Source of the DNA: Alcanivoracaceae bacterium
Lineage (GTDB): Bacteria; Pseudomonadota; Gammaproteobacteria; Pseudomonadales; Alcanivoracaceae
Assembly (NCBI GenBank): GCA_029212745.1
Contig: JARGOL010000016.1
Location: 1 to 64,000, forward strand
Direction of reading: 5' to 3'
DNA: 64,000 nt
Position numbers and translations under genes: made by a program. Under the pieces are notes generated by a model. It was not told the origin of the DNA, did no database searches, and was given only the letters and a program-made list of their open reading frames with translations. Each line of letters opens with the position of its first letter. Positions within the stretch are counted from its first letter, which is position 1. Of this stretch, positions 9,288-17,571 are shown piece after piece.

Positions 9288-10955
9288 TCAGAACGCCGTG
9301 CGGAAAGCCATACCAATGATGGTAATGGTCGCCTCGGTTTCAATGTCGAGACCGGCGTACGGGTTATACACCACGTTATCCACGCCCGTACAGTTGGCCA
9401 GGCAGCTGGTGTTTGCCGGGATCCGGTCTTCGCTGCGCAGCTGCGCCACACCCAGGTCAATCTCGGTGTCCTTGTCCCACTGGTAACCCAGGCCCAGCGA
9501 GTAGTAGCGCGCTTCGTTGATTGGTACCAGTGGCGAGCGCCGGTCATCCGGAATAGCGGAGGCACGAGGCTCATAGCCAGCCCGCAGCTGGATACGGCCG
9601 GTGAGGTCATACTGGACACCGAAGGCCATGTTCCAGGTGGACTGGAACTCCAGCGGCAGACGCAGACGGGTGTTGGTGGAGCCCGGCGAGAACAGCCGCG
9701 CCAGGGCGGTGACCGCAGAGCTGCGGTCGAATTCGAATGCCCAGGCGTCCCATTCCTCGTAGTCGGTCCATACGGCATCAATATTGAACTGCCAGCGCTC
9801 GAACGGCCGCAGTTTGATACCGGTCTGGAAATGCGCGGGCATGGTGACGTCCATGTTGATCAACCCGGTTTCCTGGGCACCGATACCGGCCGGCAAACCC
9901 AGCACAGCCAAGGCCAGTGCACCCGTGGGGCTGCCACCGATACCATTCAGGGTTTCCTGCGTGGCATTGGCGTAATCAAGGGTGTAATCACCATTGAGGT
10001 GGACTTCCACCGGGGCATGCCAGACCGCACCCCAGGCAAAGGAATCCGTGGGCTCCCACAGCACGCCAAGGTTCCATGACGGGCTCAGTCGCTGGTCCAT
10101 GGCCACTTCCAGCGAGGCCAGGTTCTTGAACGGCCCGAGCCCCTCGTCGGGGCGACAGACGCCGAACAGCAGCACGTCCAGGGCGAAGTTGTCCTCGCCG
10201 GCGAAGGGCGCACAGATGCTCTCGTCCAGAATCCGGGCGAAACCGAGCAGGTCGTTGGGAGAACGGAAATCCGTCTCCAGGTACATGGCCTGGTATGACA
10301 GGCCAATGGAGGCGCCCACCGACAGGGTATCCGAAACCTGGTAACCCACTGACGGCGACAGATAGGTAATACGCTCCAGCGCTACCCGCTTGCCGAGGTA
10401 ATTGCCCGGGTCATCATCGCTGCGGTAAAAACCGGCAGCCAGCGGCAGGTAGGTGGCGGTGCCGAAGGTAAACTTGGAGCCCGGCGGCTTGATGGAGAAC
10501 GCCGGCAACGGACCCGCCACCAGCGGACCTGGCGGCAGGTCCACCGTGTCGTTCAGGATCGGCACATAAAAGCTGATGCCCTCGACGGTGCTGGTGCTGG
10601 TCTTGAATTCCCGGCACACGTCAGAACCGTCGTCTGGCGCATCGGCACACACGACCGGGTCGTCAGAGAAGCCGAACACGCCGAAATTGGGCGGTGCAGA
10701 AAAGGTGCTTTCCAGGTTGAAATCCACACCCAGGAACTGCAGGTCCATGCGCCGCCCTTCCAGGCGCGCCAGACCGGCCGGATTGAAGTGGATTGACATA
10801 ATTCCCGGCGGATCGGCAGTGACCGCATGGCCAAGGCTCATGGCGCGCACGTCAAGGGCGATATTGGTCGCCAGCTGAGCCGACACCATCCCCGATGCGA
10901 GCAGCGCGCAGGCGGAGACAATCCCCCGTAGCAATGTGCCTGTTATTCTTGTCAT
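9288..10955 (-). CDS. OmpP1/FadL/TodX-family outer-membrane protein, FilD-like
   Basis: 555 residues: cleavable signal peptide (ACALLASGMVSA), then the FadL-family N-terminus with SLGHAVTADPPGIMSIHFNPAGLARLEG, where the NPAGL segment forms the hatch domain. It ends in GMAFRTAF with a terminal aromatic residue as in outer-membrane barrels. FadL proteins take up long-chain fatty acids and hydrocarbons. This one is 31 bases from the preceding barrel gene and probably belongs to the same envelope system. At 555 residues it is longer than E. coli FadL (about 446), with extra extracellular-loop sequence. RBS-like GGAAG precedes the ATG. Confidence 0.85.
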   Translation of the reverse strand: MTRITGTLLRGIVSACALLASGMVSAQLATNIALDVRAMSLGHAVTADPPGIMSIHFNPAGLARLEGRRMDLQFLGVDFNLESTFSAPPNFGVFGFSDDPVVCADAPDDGSDVCREFKTSTSTVEGISFYVPILNDTVDLPPGPLVAGPLPAFSIKPPGSKFTFGTATYLPLAAGFYRSDDDPGNYLGKRVALERITYLSPSVGYQVSDTLSVGASIGLSYQAMYLETDFRSPNDLLGFARILDESICAPFAGEDNFALDVLLFGVCRPDEGLGPFKNLASLEVAMDQRLSPSWNLGVLWEPTDSFAWGAVWHAPVEVHLNGDYTLDYANATQETLNGIGGSPTGALALAVLGLPAGIGAQETGLINMDVTMPAHFQTGIKLRPFERWQFNIDAVWTDYEEWDAWAFEFDRSSAVTALARLFSPGSTNTRLRLPLEFQSTWNMAFGVQYDLTGRIQLRAGYEPRASAIPDDRRSPLVPINEARYYSLGLGYQWDKDTEIDLGVAQLRSEDRIPANTSCLANCTGVDNVVYNPYAGLDIETEATITIIGMAFRTAF

Positions 10956-10986
10956 TGATTACTTCCGCTGACGTCGCAATGCATTA

Positions 10987-12126
10987 TCAGGCACCGGGCT
11001 TGAGGCCGGTGATATCAATCGGGAGTGAGAACCCAAGCAGTACATCCGGAGAATCTTCCGTCAGGCCATAACCGAAGCTGATGTTGATGATCCGGTTGCT
11101 GGCAGTACGCAGGCCCATGGACGTGTTGACCACAGACGAGGTGGAGTCCTCGGACAATGCCGACGTGCCATCGTTGAAGTTGAAGCGGGTATCAAAGTTG
11201 TACGACTGCTGGTAACTGGCGCTGAGCGACACTTCGTAGCTCAGCGAATAGGCGAAGCCCATGGAGAAGCTCAGGCTGTCACCGGTTTCCACTTCTTCCA
11301 GCACCCGTGAACCACGGGCCTGCTTGAGGTCCGTGGCATCAAACGCATGGGTATAGCCAAGGGAGCCGAACAGCACCACCGGATCCACCACCTTGCTCAT
11401 GCTGACACCACCACCGACAGAGTAATAACCCTTGCCGCTAGACACTTCGGTGTTGGTATTGATCTCGTAAGGGCTGTCACCGGTGGCCGTGGAAAGCGAG
11501 GCATACAGGGTGGTATTCATGGCACCCACTTTCACCGGGAACGGCTGGTAACGCAGGCTGAAAGACACATCGCCCAGGGCTGCCTGGGAGACATCTTTCT
11601 GCGTGTCGTACTTGTAGACCACCGGCAGACGGGTGTTGAAGGTCAGGTTATTCCAGATGCCATAATCAAGGGACAGGTCGGAACCGAAGCTGTGCTGGGC
11701 GTCATTCTGGATCAGGAAGCGGTTGATGTTGCCGTCGTCACCGATATTGATATCAATACGGTCATCGCGGAAATAGCTGTAGCTACCGCTGAAGGTCATG
11801 CTCATCTCGCCGGACGGCAGCAGTGAGTACTGCTTCTCGGCCGCCTGGAAGACCTCTTCCAGGTTCTTTTCCTGGGTGACGTCCGCCTCTTTCTGCTGCA
11901 GTGCCTCACGGGCACGGTCAGCCGCCGACTGCGGTGCCTCAGGCTCAGCCGCCTGCTCAGCGTCGGCATCCGCCGGCGCATCAGCCTGCTCTTCGGCCGC
12001 CTGCTCCGGTGTGCCCTCCGGCGCCGGGCCGGTGGCATCTTCCTCTGCGGCCCAGGTCTGCGCTGACAGCAGCATCAACAGTGCCAGCCAACCTGCACCA
12101 GCCTTGCAACCCCCATACATCTTCAT
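10987..12126 (-). CDS. Beta-barrel outer-membrane protein with acidic linker, FilC-like
   Basis: 379 residues. A signal peptide (ALLMLLSAQTWA) is followed by about 75 residues rich in Ala, Glu, Asp and Gln (EGTPEQAAEEQADAPADADA), then a domain from about residue 95 with alternating strands typical of barrels (MTFSGSYSYFRDDRIDINIG, TTLYASLSTATGD). The disordered acidic segment could cross the periplasm or bind cations. I use the ATG at 12126, which has AAGGG eight bases upstream; a second ATG follows two codons on. It lies between the C39 peptidase and FadL-like genes with short gaps. No substrate can be named. Confidence 0.65.
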   Translation of the reverse strand: MKMYGGCKAGAGWLALLMLLSAQTWAAEEDATGPAPEGTPEQAAEEQADAPADADAEQAAEPEAPQSAADRAREALQQKEADVTQEKNLEEVFQAAEKQYSLLPSGEMSMTFSGSYSYFRDDRIDINIGDDGNINRFLIQNDAQHSFGSDLSLDYGIWNNLTFNTRLPVVYKYDTQKDVSQAALGDVSFSLRYQPFPVKVGAMNTTLYASLSTATGDSPYEINTNTEVSSGKGYYSVGGGVSMSKVVDPVVLFGSLGYTHAFDATDLKQARGSRVLEEVETGDSLSFSMGFAYSLSYEVSLSASYQQSYNFDTRFNFNDGTSALSEDSTSSVVNTSMGLRTASNRIINISFGYGLTEDSPDVLLGFSLPIDITGLKPGA

Positions 12127-12177
12127 GTGCGTCGCCCTTGTTGTTCTAATCTCTTGGTCCACTCAATCACCAACCCG

Positions 12178-13014
12178 TCAGTTCTTGAAGTAGGTCCGTG
12201 TTGGTACGTTTAGGATAATGGTCGGCTCCGGATGGTCTGCCGGCACCGGTTCACGGGTATCGGCATCCACCAGTACCCGCTGCAACGTGGCCGCCTCGTC
12301 AGCACGGTTTTCCAGCGGCGCGGTAAACACCGGGAACTCCTGGAACGCGAGGCGATTGATGGTTTTCTCGTCGATCAGTCGCAGATCCCAGTTGGTCAGC
12401 TCCAGATCGGGCTGCGGCTCGAAGCCGTTCGGGAATACGATGAACAGCACATTGTCTGTCCATACCTGCTTGAATTTGGTTTCGGTAAAGCTGATGTTGC
12501 CCAGCGCCGGGTCCGCCACGTAGATGTGGCCGTCCTGGTATTTCTTGAGCACCACGAAGTGCTTGAAACCACTGTAGTGGATGGGAACGATGGCCGGGTG
12601 GTCAAGATCGCGAAGGTCTTCAAAGCTGGCACGGAAGCCACCGGAGGGGTGACCGAGCGCTGTTGCCAGGCGCTTCATGTCGAGCAGCGAAAAGCCGCGC
12701 CGGGCAACGATCTTGTCGTATTCGCCAAAGCGCAACAGGCCTTCCATGATCTGGCGTTCCTGGAACTGACGGCCGAGGTAGCCGTTCAGCACCGTGGTCA
12801 GGGCGGCAGACCCACAGGAATAGTCGTACGCCTGGCGCACCACGTTCTGGTATTTGAATTGGGAGACGGGCTTGACCACCAGGCCCCGCTCGACGTGGCG
12901 CTCCGGTACCGTCGGGTGCTCGTAATAGACGTAACCCTGCGGATACTCCTGCACCACGGCGGCCTCGTTGACCGCTACAAATATGAGCGCAACCCCAAGA
13001 ATCGTCGCCAGCAT
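12178..13014 (-). CDS. Exported C39-family cysteine peptidase, FilB-like
   Basis: 278 residues with an N-terminal hydrophobic signal or anchor (MLATILGVALIFVAVNEAAV). The papain-like C39 triad is visible: Cys67 in YDYSCGSAAL, His152 in GFKHFVVLKK and Asp168 in YVADPALG. C39 domains normally sit at the N-terminus of ABC exporters and cut double-glycine leaders in the cytoplasm. This one has no ABC part and appears to act outside the inner membrane. About 90 further residues of unknown role follow. I chose the ATG at 13014 because the upstream frame is low-complexity. A likely client is the secreted protein encoded at 15151-15972 (inference). Confidence 0.75.
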   Translation of the reverse strand: MLATILGVALIFVAVNEAAVVQEYPQGYVYYEHPTVPERHVERGLVVKPVSQFKYQNVVRQAYDYSCGSAALTTVLNGYLGRQFQERQIMEGLLRFGEYDKIVARRGFSLLDMKRLATALGHPSGGFRASFEDLRDLDHPAIVPIHYSGFKHFVVLKKYQDGHIYVADPALGNISFTETKFKQVWTDNVLFIVFPNGFEPQPDLELTNWDLRLIDEKTINRLAFQEFPVFTAPLENRADEAATLQRVLVDADTREPVPADHPEPTIILNVPTRTYFKN

Positions 13015-13178
13015 GAACCTGGACCCATTGCCATTATTGTTATTTATATGTCCCGCCAGGCGGGACTGTTCCGGGCCGTATGGTACGCACGGACTGCCAC
13101 TGCGGCAACTGCGCGTCCATCGAACCTTGCTCATCCTACCTCATAGGAGGTGTGAGCATTTGTTGGCTTTTTGTAACG

Positions 13179-14813
13179 TCACTGTGACGCCGTATCAGCC
13201 CCCTGCTCCGGCATTTCCAGCGAATAGCCATAACGCTCGGCCGCCTCCTGCAGGTGCGGCAACACCGGCCTCAGATAATCGGCGTAGTTGTGCCAGCGGT
13301 AGCGACTGGCCGTGTACAGGCCCTTACCCACCGCCTGGTAGCTGGGCGTTGCAAGTGACCCGCGTCCTTTGGCGTGCTCGGCGTAGTTGGCCATGCCCGC
13401 GTCCCAGTCGAGACCGAGGAACTCCAGCAGCGGCGTCACCGTGCCCTCAAGATCGCCGATCAGGTCTTCATAGCGGATGTAATGCATCCGGTCCTTGAGC
13501 CCCAGCACCTCTTCGTACTGCCACAGCAGTTTCATCACGTGCCGGTAGAAGCTGGCACCATCATCCAGCACCAGGAAGTTGCTCATGGCGTCGTTCATCT
13601 GGAACGACTGCATGTGGCCGCTGAGCACACAGTCCGCCGGGTGGCGCAGGGCCACGATAAAGCGGGCATTGGGAAACATGCGGGCAATAAAGCCCACATA
13701 GGCCGAGTTCAGCGGCATCTTGTCGATCAGCGTCTGGCCCGGCTTCAGGTCGATATACTTGGCCACCTGGCGGAAATACAGGGCCTGCAGCTCCCTGAGC
13801 TGCTTTTCACTGAACCGGGCCAGGTAGTTCAGGCGGCGCTGCATCAGCTGCAGCCATGAGGCTCCTTCCGGCGGCTTGCCCGCCACTGCTGCCATGGATT
13901 CGCAAACCAGGTTGGCAGAGCGGAAACACGGCGACACGGTCTGCTTTTCCTCGATGGCCACAATGTCCGGGTGACTGTCCAGCACCTGTTCCAGCAGCGT
14001 CGTGCCGGAGCGCGGAAAGCCGATCAGGAACACCGGCGCCTGGTCATGGGGCACCGATGGCGTCCAGCCGTCGACCCATTCGCGGGTAAAACGCTTCTTG
14101 AAACCCTCGATCATCATGCGCAGCGCATTGCGCTGCACCGGCACCCCTTCAAGCCGGTACTGCATGGCGTTGGCCAGCTTCAGGGTCTTTTCCGCATTGG
14201 CAAAATCCTTTTTGCGGTCGTAGGCGGCCGCCACGGCTTTCCAGCTGTGGGCCACCAGCCGATGATCGCCCTCGAAGCCGGCCAGGTAGGCCTGCAACGG
14301 CCCCAGCAGGCTGTCGTCATCACGCAGCGCATTCCAGGCATCGGCACGAATGCGCCAGACGTTGGGTTGCAGCTCTGGCGGAAACGCCTTGTCCAGAATC
14401 GCCAGCGCCTTTTCACTGTTGAGGGTGCGCTCTTCCACGATGGCACTGAGCAGCACCTGGTAGTCGGTCCAGTGACCCAGCGCCTTGCAGCGATCCAGAT
14501 GAAAGGGAATCTTGTTCCACTGCGCCGTGGCCTCGTAGAAATTCATGGCCAGCTGGTGGACACCGAGGTTGTTGGGCGCCAGCTCGATAAAACGCGCGAG
14601 CATGGTCGCGGGGGTGGCGTCGTCACCCACGGTCAGTGAGCGCTTGAAGAAATCCCGGGCCAGGTCCAGTTGCAGCACGCCGTTCTGCATCAGCGCATCC
14701 AGCAACTTGTAGGCATCGCCGAGCCGGTTGCCTTCCAGCGCCTGTTTGCACAGCGCCACGGCCTGGTTCTTGTCAATCTGCTGGCGCGTTGCGCCACTGG
14801 AAGCCTGCGTCAT
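13179..14813 (-). CDS. TPR-sulfotransferase fusion protein (first of three)
   Basis: 544 residues. The N-terminal 250 or so are helical and TPR-like. The C-terminal half is a sulfotransferase domain with the 5'-phosphosulfate motif PVFLIGFPRSGTTLLEQ and a 3'-phosphate motif in ALRHPADCVLSG. Such proteins use PAPS to sulfate an acceptor that cannot be named here; the architecture is reminiscent of protein-tyrosine sulfotransferases. I placed the start at 14813 (MTQASSGATRQQ) because the frame upstream has no protein character. It lies between the FilA-like gene and the C39 peptidase, separated from FilA by a terminator and a repeat, and may modify a cluster product. Confidence 0.8.
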   Translation of the reverse strand: MTQASSGATRQQIDKNQAVALCKQALEGNRLGDAYKLLDALMQNGVLQLDLARDFFKRSLTVGDDATPATMLARFIELAPNNLGVHQLAMNFYEATAQWNKIPFHLDRCKALGHWTDYQVLLSAIVEERTLNSEKALAILDKAFPPELQPNVWRIRADAWNALRDDDSLLGPLQAYLAGFEGDHRLVAHSWKAVAAAYDRKKDFANAEKTLKLANAMQYRLEGVPVQRNALRMMIEGFKKRFTREWVDGWTPSVPHDQAPVFLIGFPRSGTTLLEQVLDSHPDIVAIEEKQTVSPCFRSANLVCESMAAVAGKPPEGASWLQLMQRRLNYLARFSEKQLRELQALYFRQVAKYIDLKPGQTLIDKMPLNSAYVGFIARMFPNARFIVALRHPADCVLSGHMQSFQMNDAMSNFLVLDDGASFYRHVMKLLWQYEEVLGLKDRMHYIRYEDLIGDLEGTVTPLLEFLGLDWDAGMANYAEHAKGRGSLATPSYQAVGKGLYTASRYRWHNYADYLRPVLPHLQEAAERYGYSLEMPEQGADTASQ

Positions 14814-14949
14814 AAAACCCCGTCCACACCCGGCCGCCGTACGACCACTGTTGTTATTGTGCGCCCTATTATGGGGGTCAGGCACCGCGCTGCAAGCTGA
14901 AATGCCTGACGCCACGATGCCTGCGCCACAACAGACCACCACCCACCCC

Positions 14950-15044
14950 CTGCAGGAGCGGCGTGCACGCCGCGAACAACCTCACAGCAGGCAAGGTGCA
15001 GCAAAGCGACGGAGGGATTCGCGGCGCACACGCCGCTCCTACAG
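14950..15044. repeat. Second REP family, inverted pair
   Basis: CTGCAGGAGCGGCGTGCACG at 14950 is met by its inverted partner ending CGCCGCTCCTACAG at 15044, with about 40 bases between the two arms. Each arm is itself palindromic around GCGGCG/CGCCGC. It lies between the TPR-sulfotransferase start and the FilA terminator. Confidence 0.75.
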
Positions 15045-15104
15045 GAGGGATGGACTAACGTTGCTTCAGGACGGAAAAAGAAAGGCAGGGCTTCGATCAG
15101 GCAT

Positions 15105-15136
15105 AAAAAAAGGCCCGGCAGAGCCGGGCCCTTTTT
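15105..15136 (-). terminator. Terminator behind the FilA-like gene (works both ways)
   Basis: GGCCCGGC-AGA-GCCGGGCC hairpin flanked by A-runs and T-runs. It lies 15 bases after the stop of the FilA-like gene, which suggests strong independent expression of that gene. Confidence 0.9.
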
Positions 15137-15150
15137 GTGCAACCACGCCG

Positions 15151-15972
15151 TTAGTTCTTACCAGCGATGGTCACGGTGGTGCCGTTCAGGTTCAGGCCGA
15201 TGATCTCGATGTCACCGATAGCCGGGGCGGTGCCCAGCTGTACAGAGGACATCTGCAGGCTCACACCCACAGTACCAGCAGTCGCACCCAGCTGACTGAA
15301 GGTCAGGGCCAGGCCAGAGGTCTCGACGTCGCCGGTCATGGACACGGTCAGGTTACCGGAACCGTCAGCATCTTCCATCACGATCTGGCTCACGGAGATA
15401 GACTCGCCAGAAGACGCGTCGTTCAGCGCGAAGTTGTTGATGGTGATGCCGTTGGTGATGGCAGTGTCCAGAACAATCATGCTGCCCTGCGGCTCGGCAG
15501 AACCCAGCTGGATGTTCAGGTCAACCTGGCCCAGGGTGATGCTCATGGAGTCCAGGATGTTGGCCGAGGTGTTGGTCACGGCGTTACCCATGCCGGAAGA
15601 ACCAGCCACCTGGATGTCACCGGTGTTGATGGTGGTGCCAGTCGGGATGGTTACGGCCACGTTCAGAACCGGAGCACCGGTTGCGCCGCCGTCAGCGTCG
15701 ATGTCTACATCGATACCGCCAGCACCAGTGGACAGGCTCATGTTGTTGATAACCAGAGCACCCGCCACACCGGTCAGGGAACCAGCAGTGGAACCGTCAC
15801 CGTCGTGGATGATGATGTCCATGGTGGACGCCGGAACGTCGATGTTCAGGGACAGACCGTCCTGACCGGTTACGTCAGACAGTGCGGCGTCGTCCATGGC
15901 TTCCATGGCGAAACCGGAAACCGGCAGAGCGGCAATGGCAGAAGCCAGAGCAAGTTTCTTGAAACCTTTCAT
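15151..15972 (-). CDS. Secreted FilA/DUF6160-like protein
   Basis: 273 residues. A signal peptide (MKGFKKLALASAIAALPVSG, likely cut after FA at residue 22) is followed by MEAMDDAALSDVTGQDGLSL. The LSDVTGQDG segment at residues 31-39 is a hallmark of these proteins as I recall them and resembles a double-glycine leader. The rest is low-charge, rich in Ser, Thr, Gly, Ile and Asn with repeated INN and VQ strands (beta-solenoid or fibre-like), without Cys. The start has GAGGAG upstream. It probably forms the abundant surface or secreted component of the neighbouring cluster. The name FilA comes from Acinetobacter annotation and is not proof of pili. Confidence 0.7.
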   Translation of the reverse strand: MKGFKKLALASAIAALPVSGFAMEAMDDAALSDVTGQDGLSLNIDVPASTMDIIIHDGDGSTAGSLTGVAGALVINNMSLSTGAGGIDVDIDADGGATGAPVLNVAVTIPTGTTINTGDIQVAGSSGMGNAVTNTSANILDSMSITLGQVDLNIQLGSAEPQGSMIVLDTAITNGITINNFALNDASSGESISVSQIVMEDADGSGNLTVSMTGDVETSGLALTFSQLGATAGTVGVSLQMSSVQLGTAPAIGDIEIIGLNLNGTTVTIAGKN

Positions 15973-16325
15973 TATTATCTCCTCGTGTGCACAACGGATT
16001 CGTTGTTATTTAAATGGGCGTCGATGCACGTGCATTTACATCCCACGAACTTACGTTAACACAGCAGTTACAAAAGCAACACTGCTGGATACATTCCGGA
16101 AACTGCCCGACAGGAAGCCGTAACCCTCTGTTTTAATTGATTTTCATGGAGTTGCGGCAATTCTTGCCATGGCACTGGCAAGCCTGCCCATGCGGCGGCC
16201 TTGCCCACGCTGTTACCGTGTGTAACACCTGTGTGCACCCATGCACCGTCCAGCGCCGCCCGCCCTTGCGGATCACCCCCAGCCCCCTAGAATAGCCCCC
16301 CCGACCGCTCCCGAGCTGACCTGTG
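15973..16325. other. Divergent intergenic region between the FilA-like gene and pabB
   Basis: About 350 bases with no convincing gene. The left part is AT-richer than its surroundings and should hold the FilA promoter, including the ATGCACGTGCAT palindrome. The right part has imperfect GGCAA/TTGCC inverted repeats (about 16150-16190) and must contain the pabB promoter, which I could not define. Confidence 0.5.
16024..16035. promoter_or_regulatory. 12-bp perfect palindrome upstream of the FilA-like gene
   Basis: ATGCACGTGCAT lies 52-63 bases upstream of the start codon, a likely operator position. No regulator can be named from the motif alone. Confidence 0.35.
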
Positions 16326-17570
16326 ATGGCCCACTGGCTGACCGACTGCTTTGCCCCGCCCGCCGCCCCGGGCCTGGCGCCCGGCACGCCTGCTGTGGCG
16401 ATGATGCGCCAGGGGCAGTTGCTGGTGGGCCGCGATCCCCTCGCCAGCTGGGTGCTGCGCCGCGTGGAAGACCTGCATGCCCTGCCCGCCCAGCTGGCCC
16501 GGGCACAGGCTGACCATCCCGGGCTCCAGGCCTGCGGCCTGCTGGCCTATGATGCCGGGCTTGCCCTGCACGGGCTCACCCCTGACGACGGCACTGGCAC
16601 CTGTTGTGATAGTGGCGGAAACGGCGATACGCCCCTGGCGGTGGTGCACCTGTTCAGCCCGGGCACCGTCACCCGGCATACACCCGGCCAGGCCTGTGCC
16701 GCCCTGCCGGCACAGCAGCCGTTCCAGCTGCGCCACGGGTTCCGCGCCGAATTGCCGGCCGACGACTATCGCCAACGTATCGCTGCCATCCATGCCTATG
16801 AAAAAGCCGGTGACTGTTACCAGGTCAACTTCGCCCAGCGCCTGTGCAGCCGCTATCGGGGCGACCCCCTGGACGGTTTTCGCCAGCTGTTGAAGGCGCA
16901 CCCGGCGCCTTGGAGCAGCTTCTTTCGCTGGCAACCGGACCAGGCAGTGTTTGGCGTGTCGCCGGAGTGCTTCCTGCAGACCCGCGGCGACACCATTGTC
17001 TCAGAGCCCATCAAGGGCTCACGGCCACGCGGCGACAGCGCGACCGCCGACCAGCGTCTGGCTGATGAGCTCACGGGTTCCGGCAAGGACCGTGCCGAGA
17101 ACCTGATGATCGTCGACCTGCTGCGCAATGACCTCGGCCAGGTCTGCGTGCCCGGCAGTATCACGGCTGAGCCGCTGTTCGAGTTGCGCCGCTTTTCCAA
17201 CGTCCAGCACCTGGTGTCGACCATACGGGGCAGCCTGCGCGCGGGCTGCCTGCCGCTGCAGGCCCTGCTGTCGGCCTTCCCGGGCGGCTCCATCACCGGC
17301 GCCCCGAAGAAGCGGGCCATGCAGATCATCCAGGAGCTGGAACCGGTGGCGCGCGGCTTCTATTGCGGCAGCCAGTTCTGGCTGGATGACCGGGGCGACC
17401 TGGATGCCAATATTCTTATTCGCAGTTTCCAGTGCCGGGGTGAGGCCATCGTCTGCCATGGCGGTGGCGGCATCGTGGTGGATTCCGACGCCGACACCGA
17501 GCATGCCGAAAGCCTGTTCAAGGTCGAGAAGCTGATGCAGGCGCTGGACTGCGCACCGCAGGCAGACTGA
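16326..17570 (+). CDS. pabB: Aminodeoxychorismate synthase component I
   Basis: Chorismate-binding enzyme, 414 residues, which with PabA makes 4-amino-4-deoxychorismate for folate. The active-site region shows SEPIKGSRPRG with the PIKG lysine typical of PabB, then SGKDRAENLMIVDLLRNDLG and PGGSITGAPKKRAMQIIQELE. PabB is distinguished from TrpE by these motifs, by length and by lack of a trp context. The ATG at 16326 is used; an in-frame GTG directly precedes it, and no strong RBS separates the two. It is slightly shorter at the N-terminus than E. coli PabB (453). It converges with rlmG. Confidence 0.9.
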   Translation: MAHWLTDCFAPPAAPGLAPGTPAVAMMRQGQLLVGRDPLASWVLRRVEDLHALPAQLARAQADHPGLQACGLLAYDAGLALHGLTPDDGTGTCCDSGGNGDTPLAVVHLFSPGTVTRHTPGQACAALPAQQPFQLRHGFRAELPADDYRQRIAAIHAYEKAGDCYQVNFAQRLCSRYRGDPLDGFRQLLKAHPAPWSSFFRWQPDQAVFGVSPECFLQTRGDTIVSEPIKGSRPRGDSATADQRLADELTGSGKDRAENLMIVDLLRNDLGQVCVPGSITAEPLFELRRFSNVQHLVSTIRGSLRAGCLPLQALLSAFPGGSITGAPKKRAMQIIQELEPVARGFYCGSQFWLDDRGDLDANILIRSFQCRGEAIVCHGGGGIVVDSDADTEHAESLFKVEKLMQALDCAPQAD

Positions 17571-17571
17571 G

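Noticed and set aside
5918-13014. Classical chaperone-usher or type IV pilus operon
   Set aside because: No usher, PapD-like chaperone, pilin signal or PilB/PilQ-type gene is seen, despite the pilus name carried by the fil genes.
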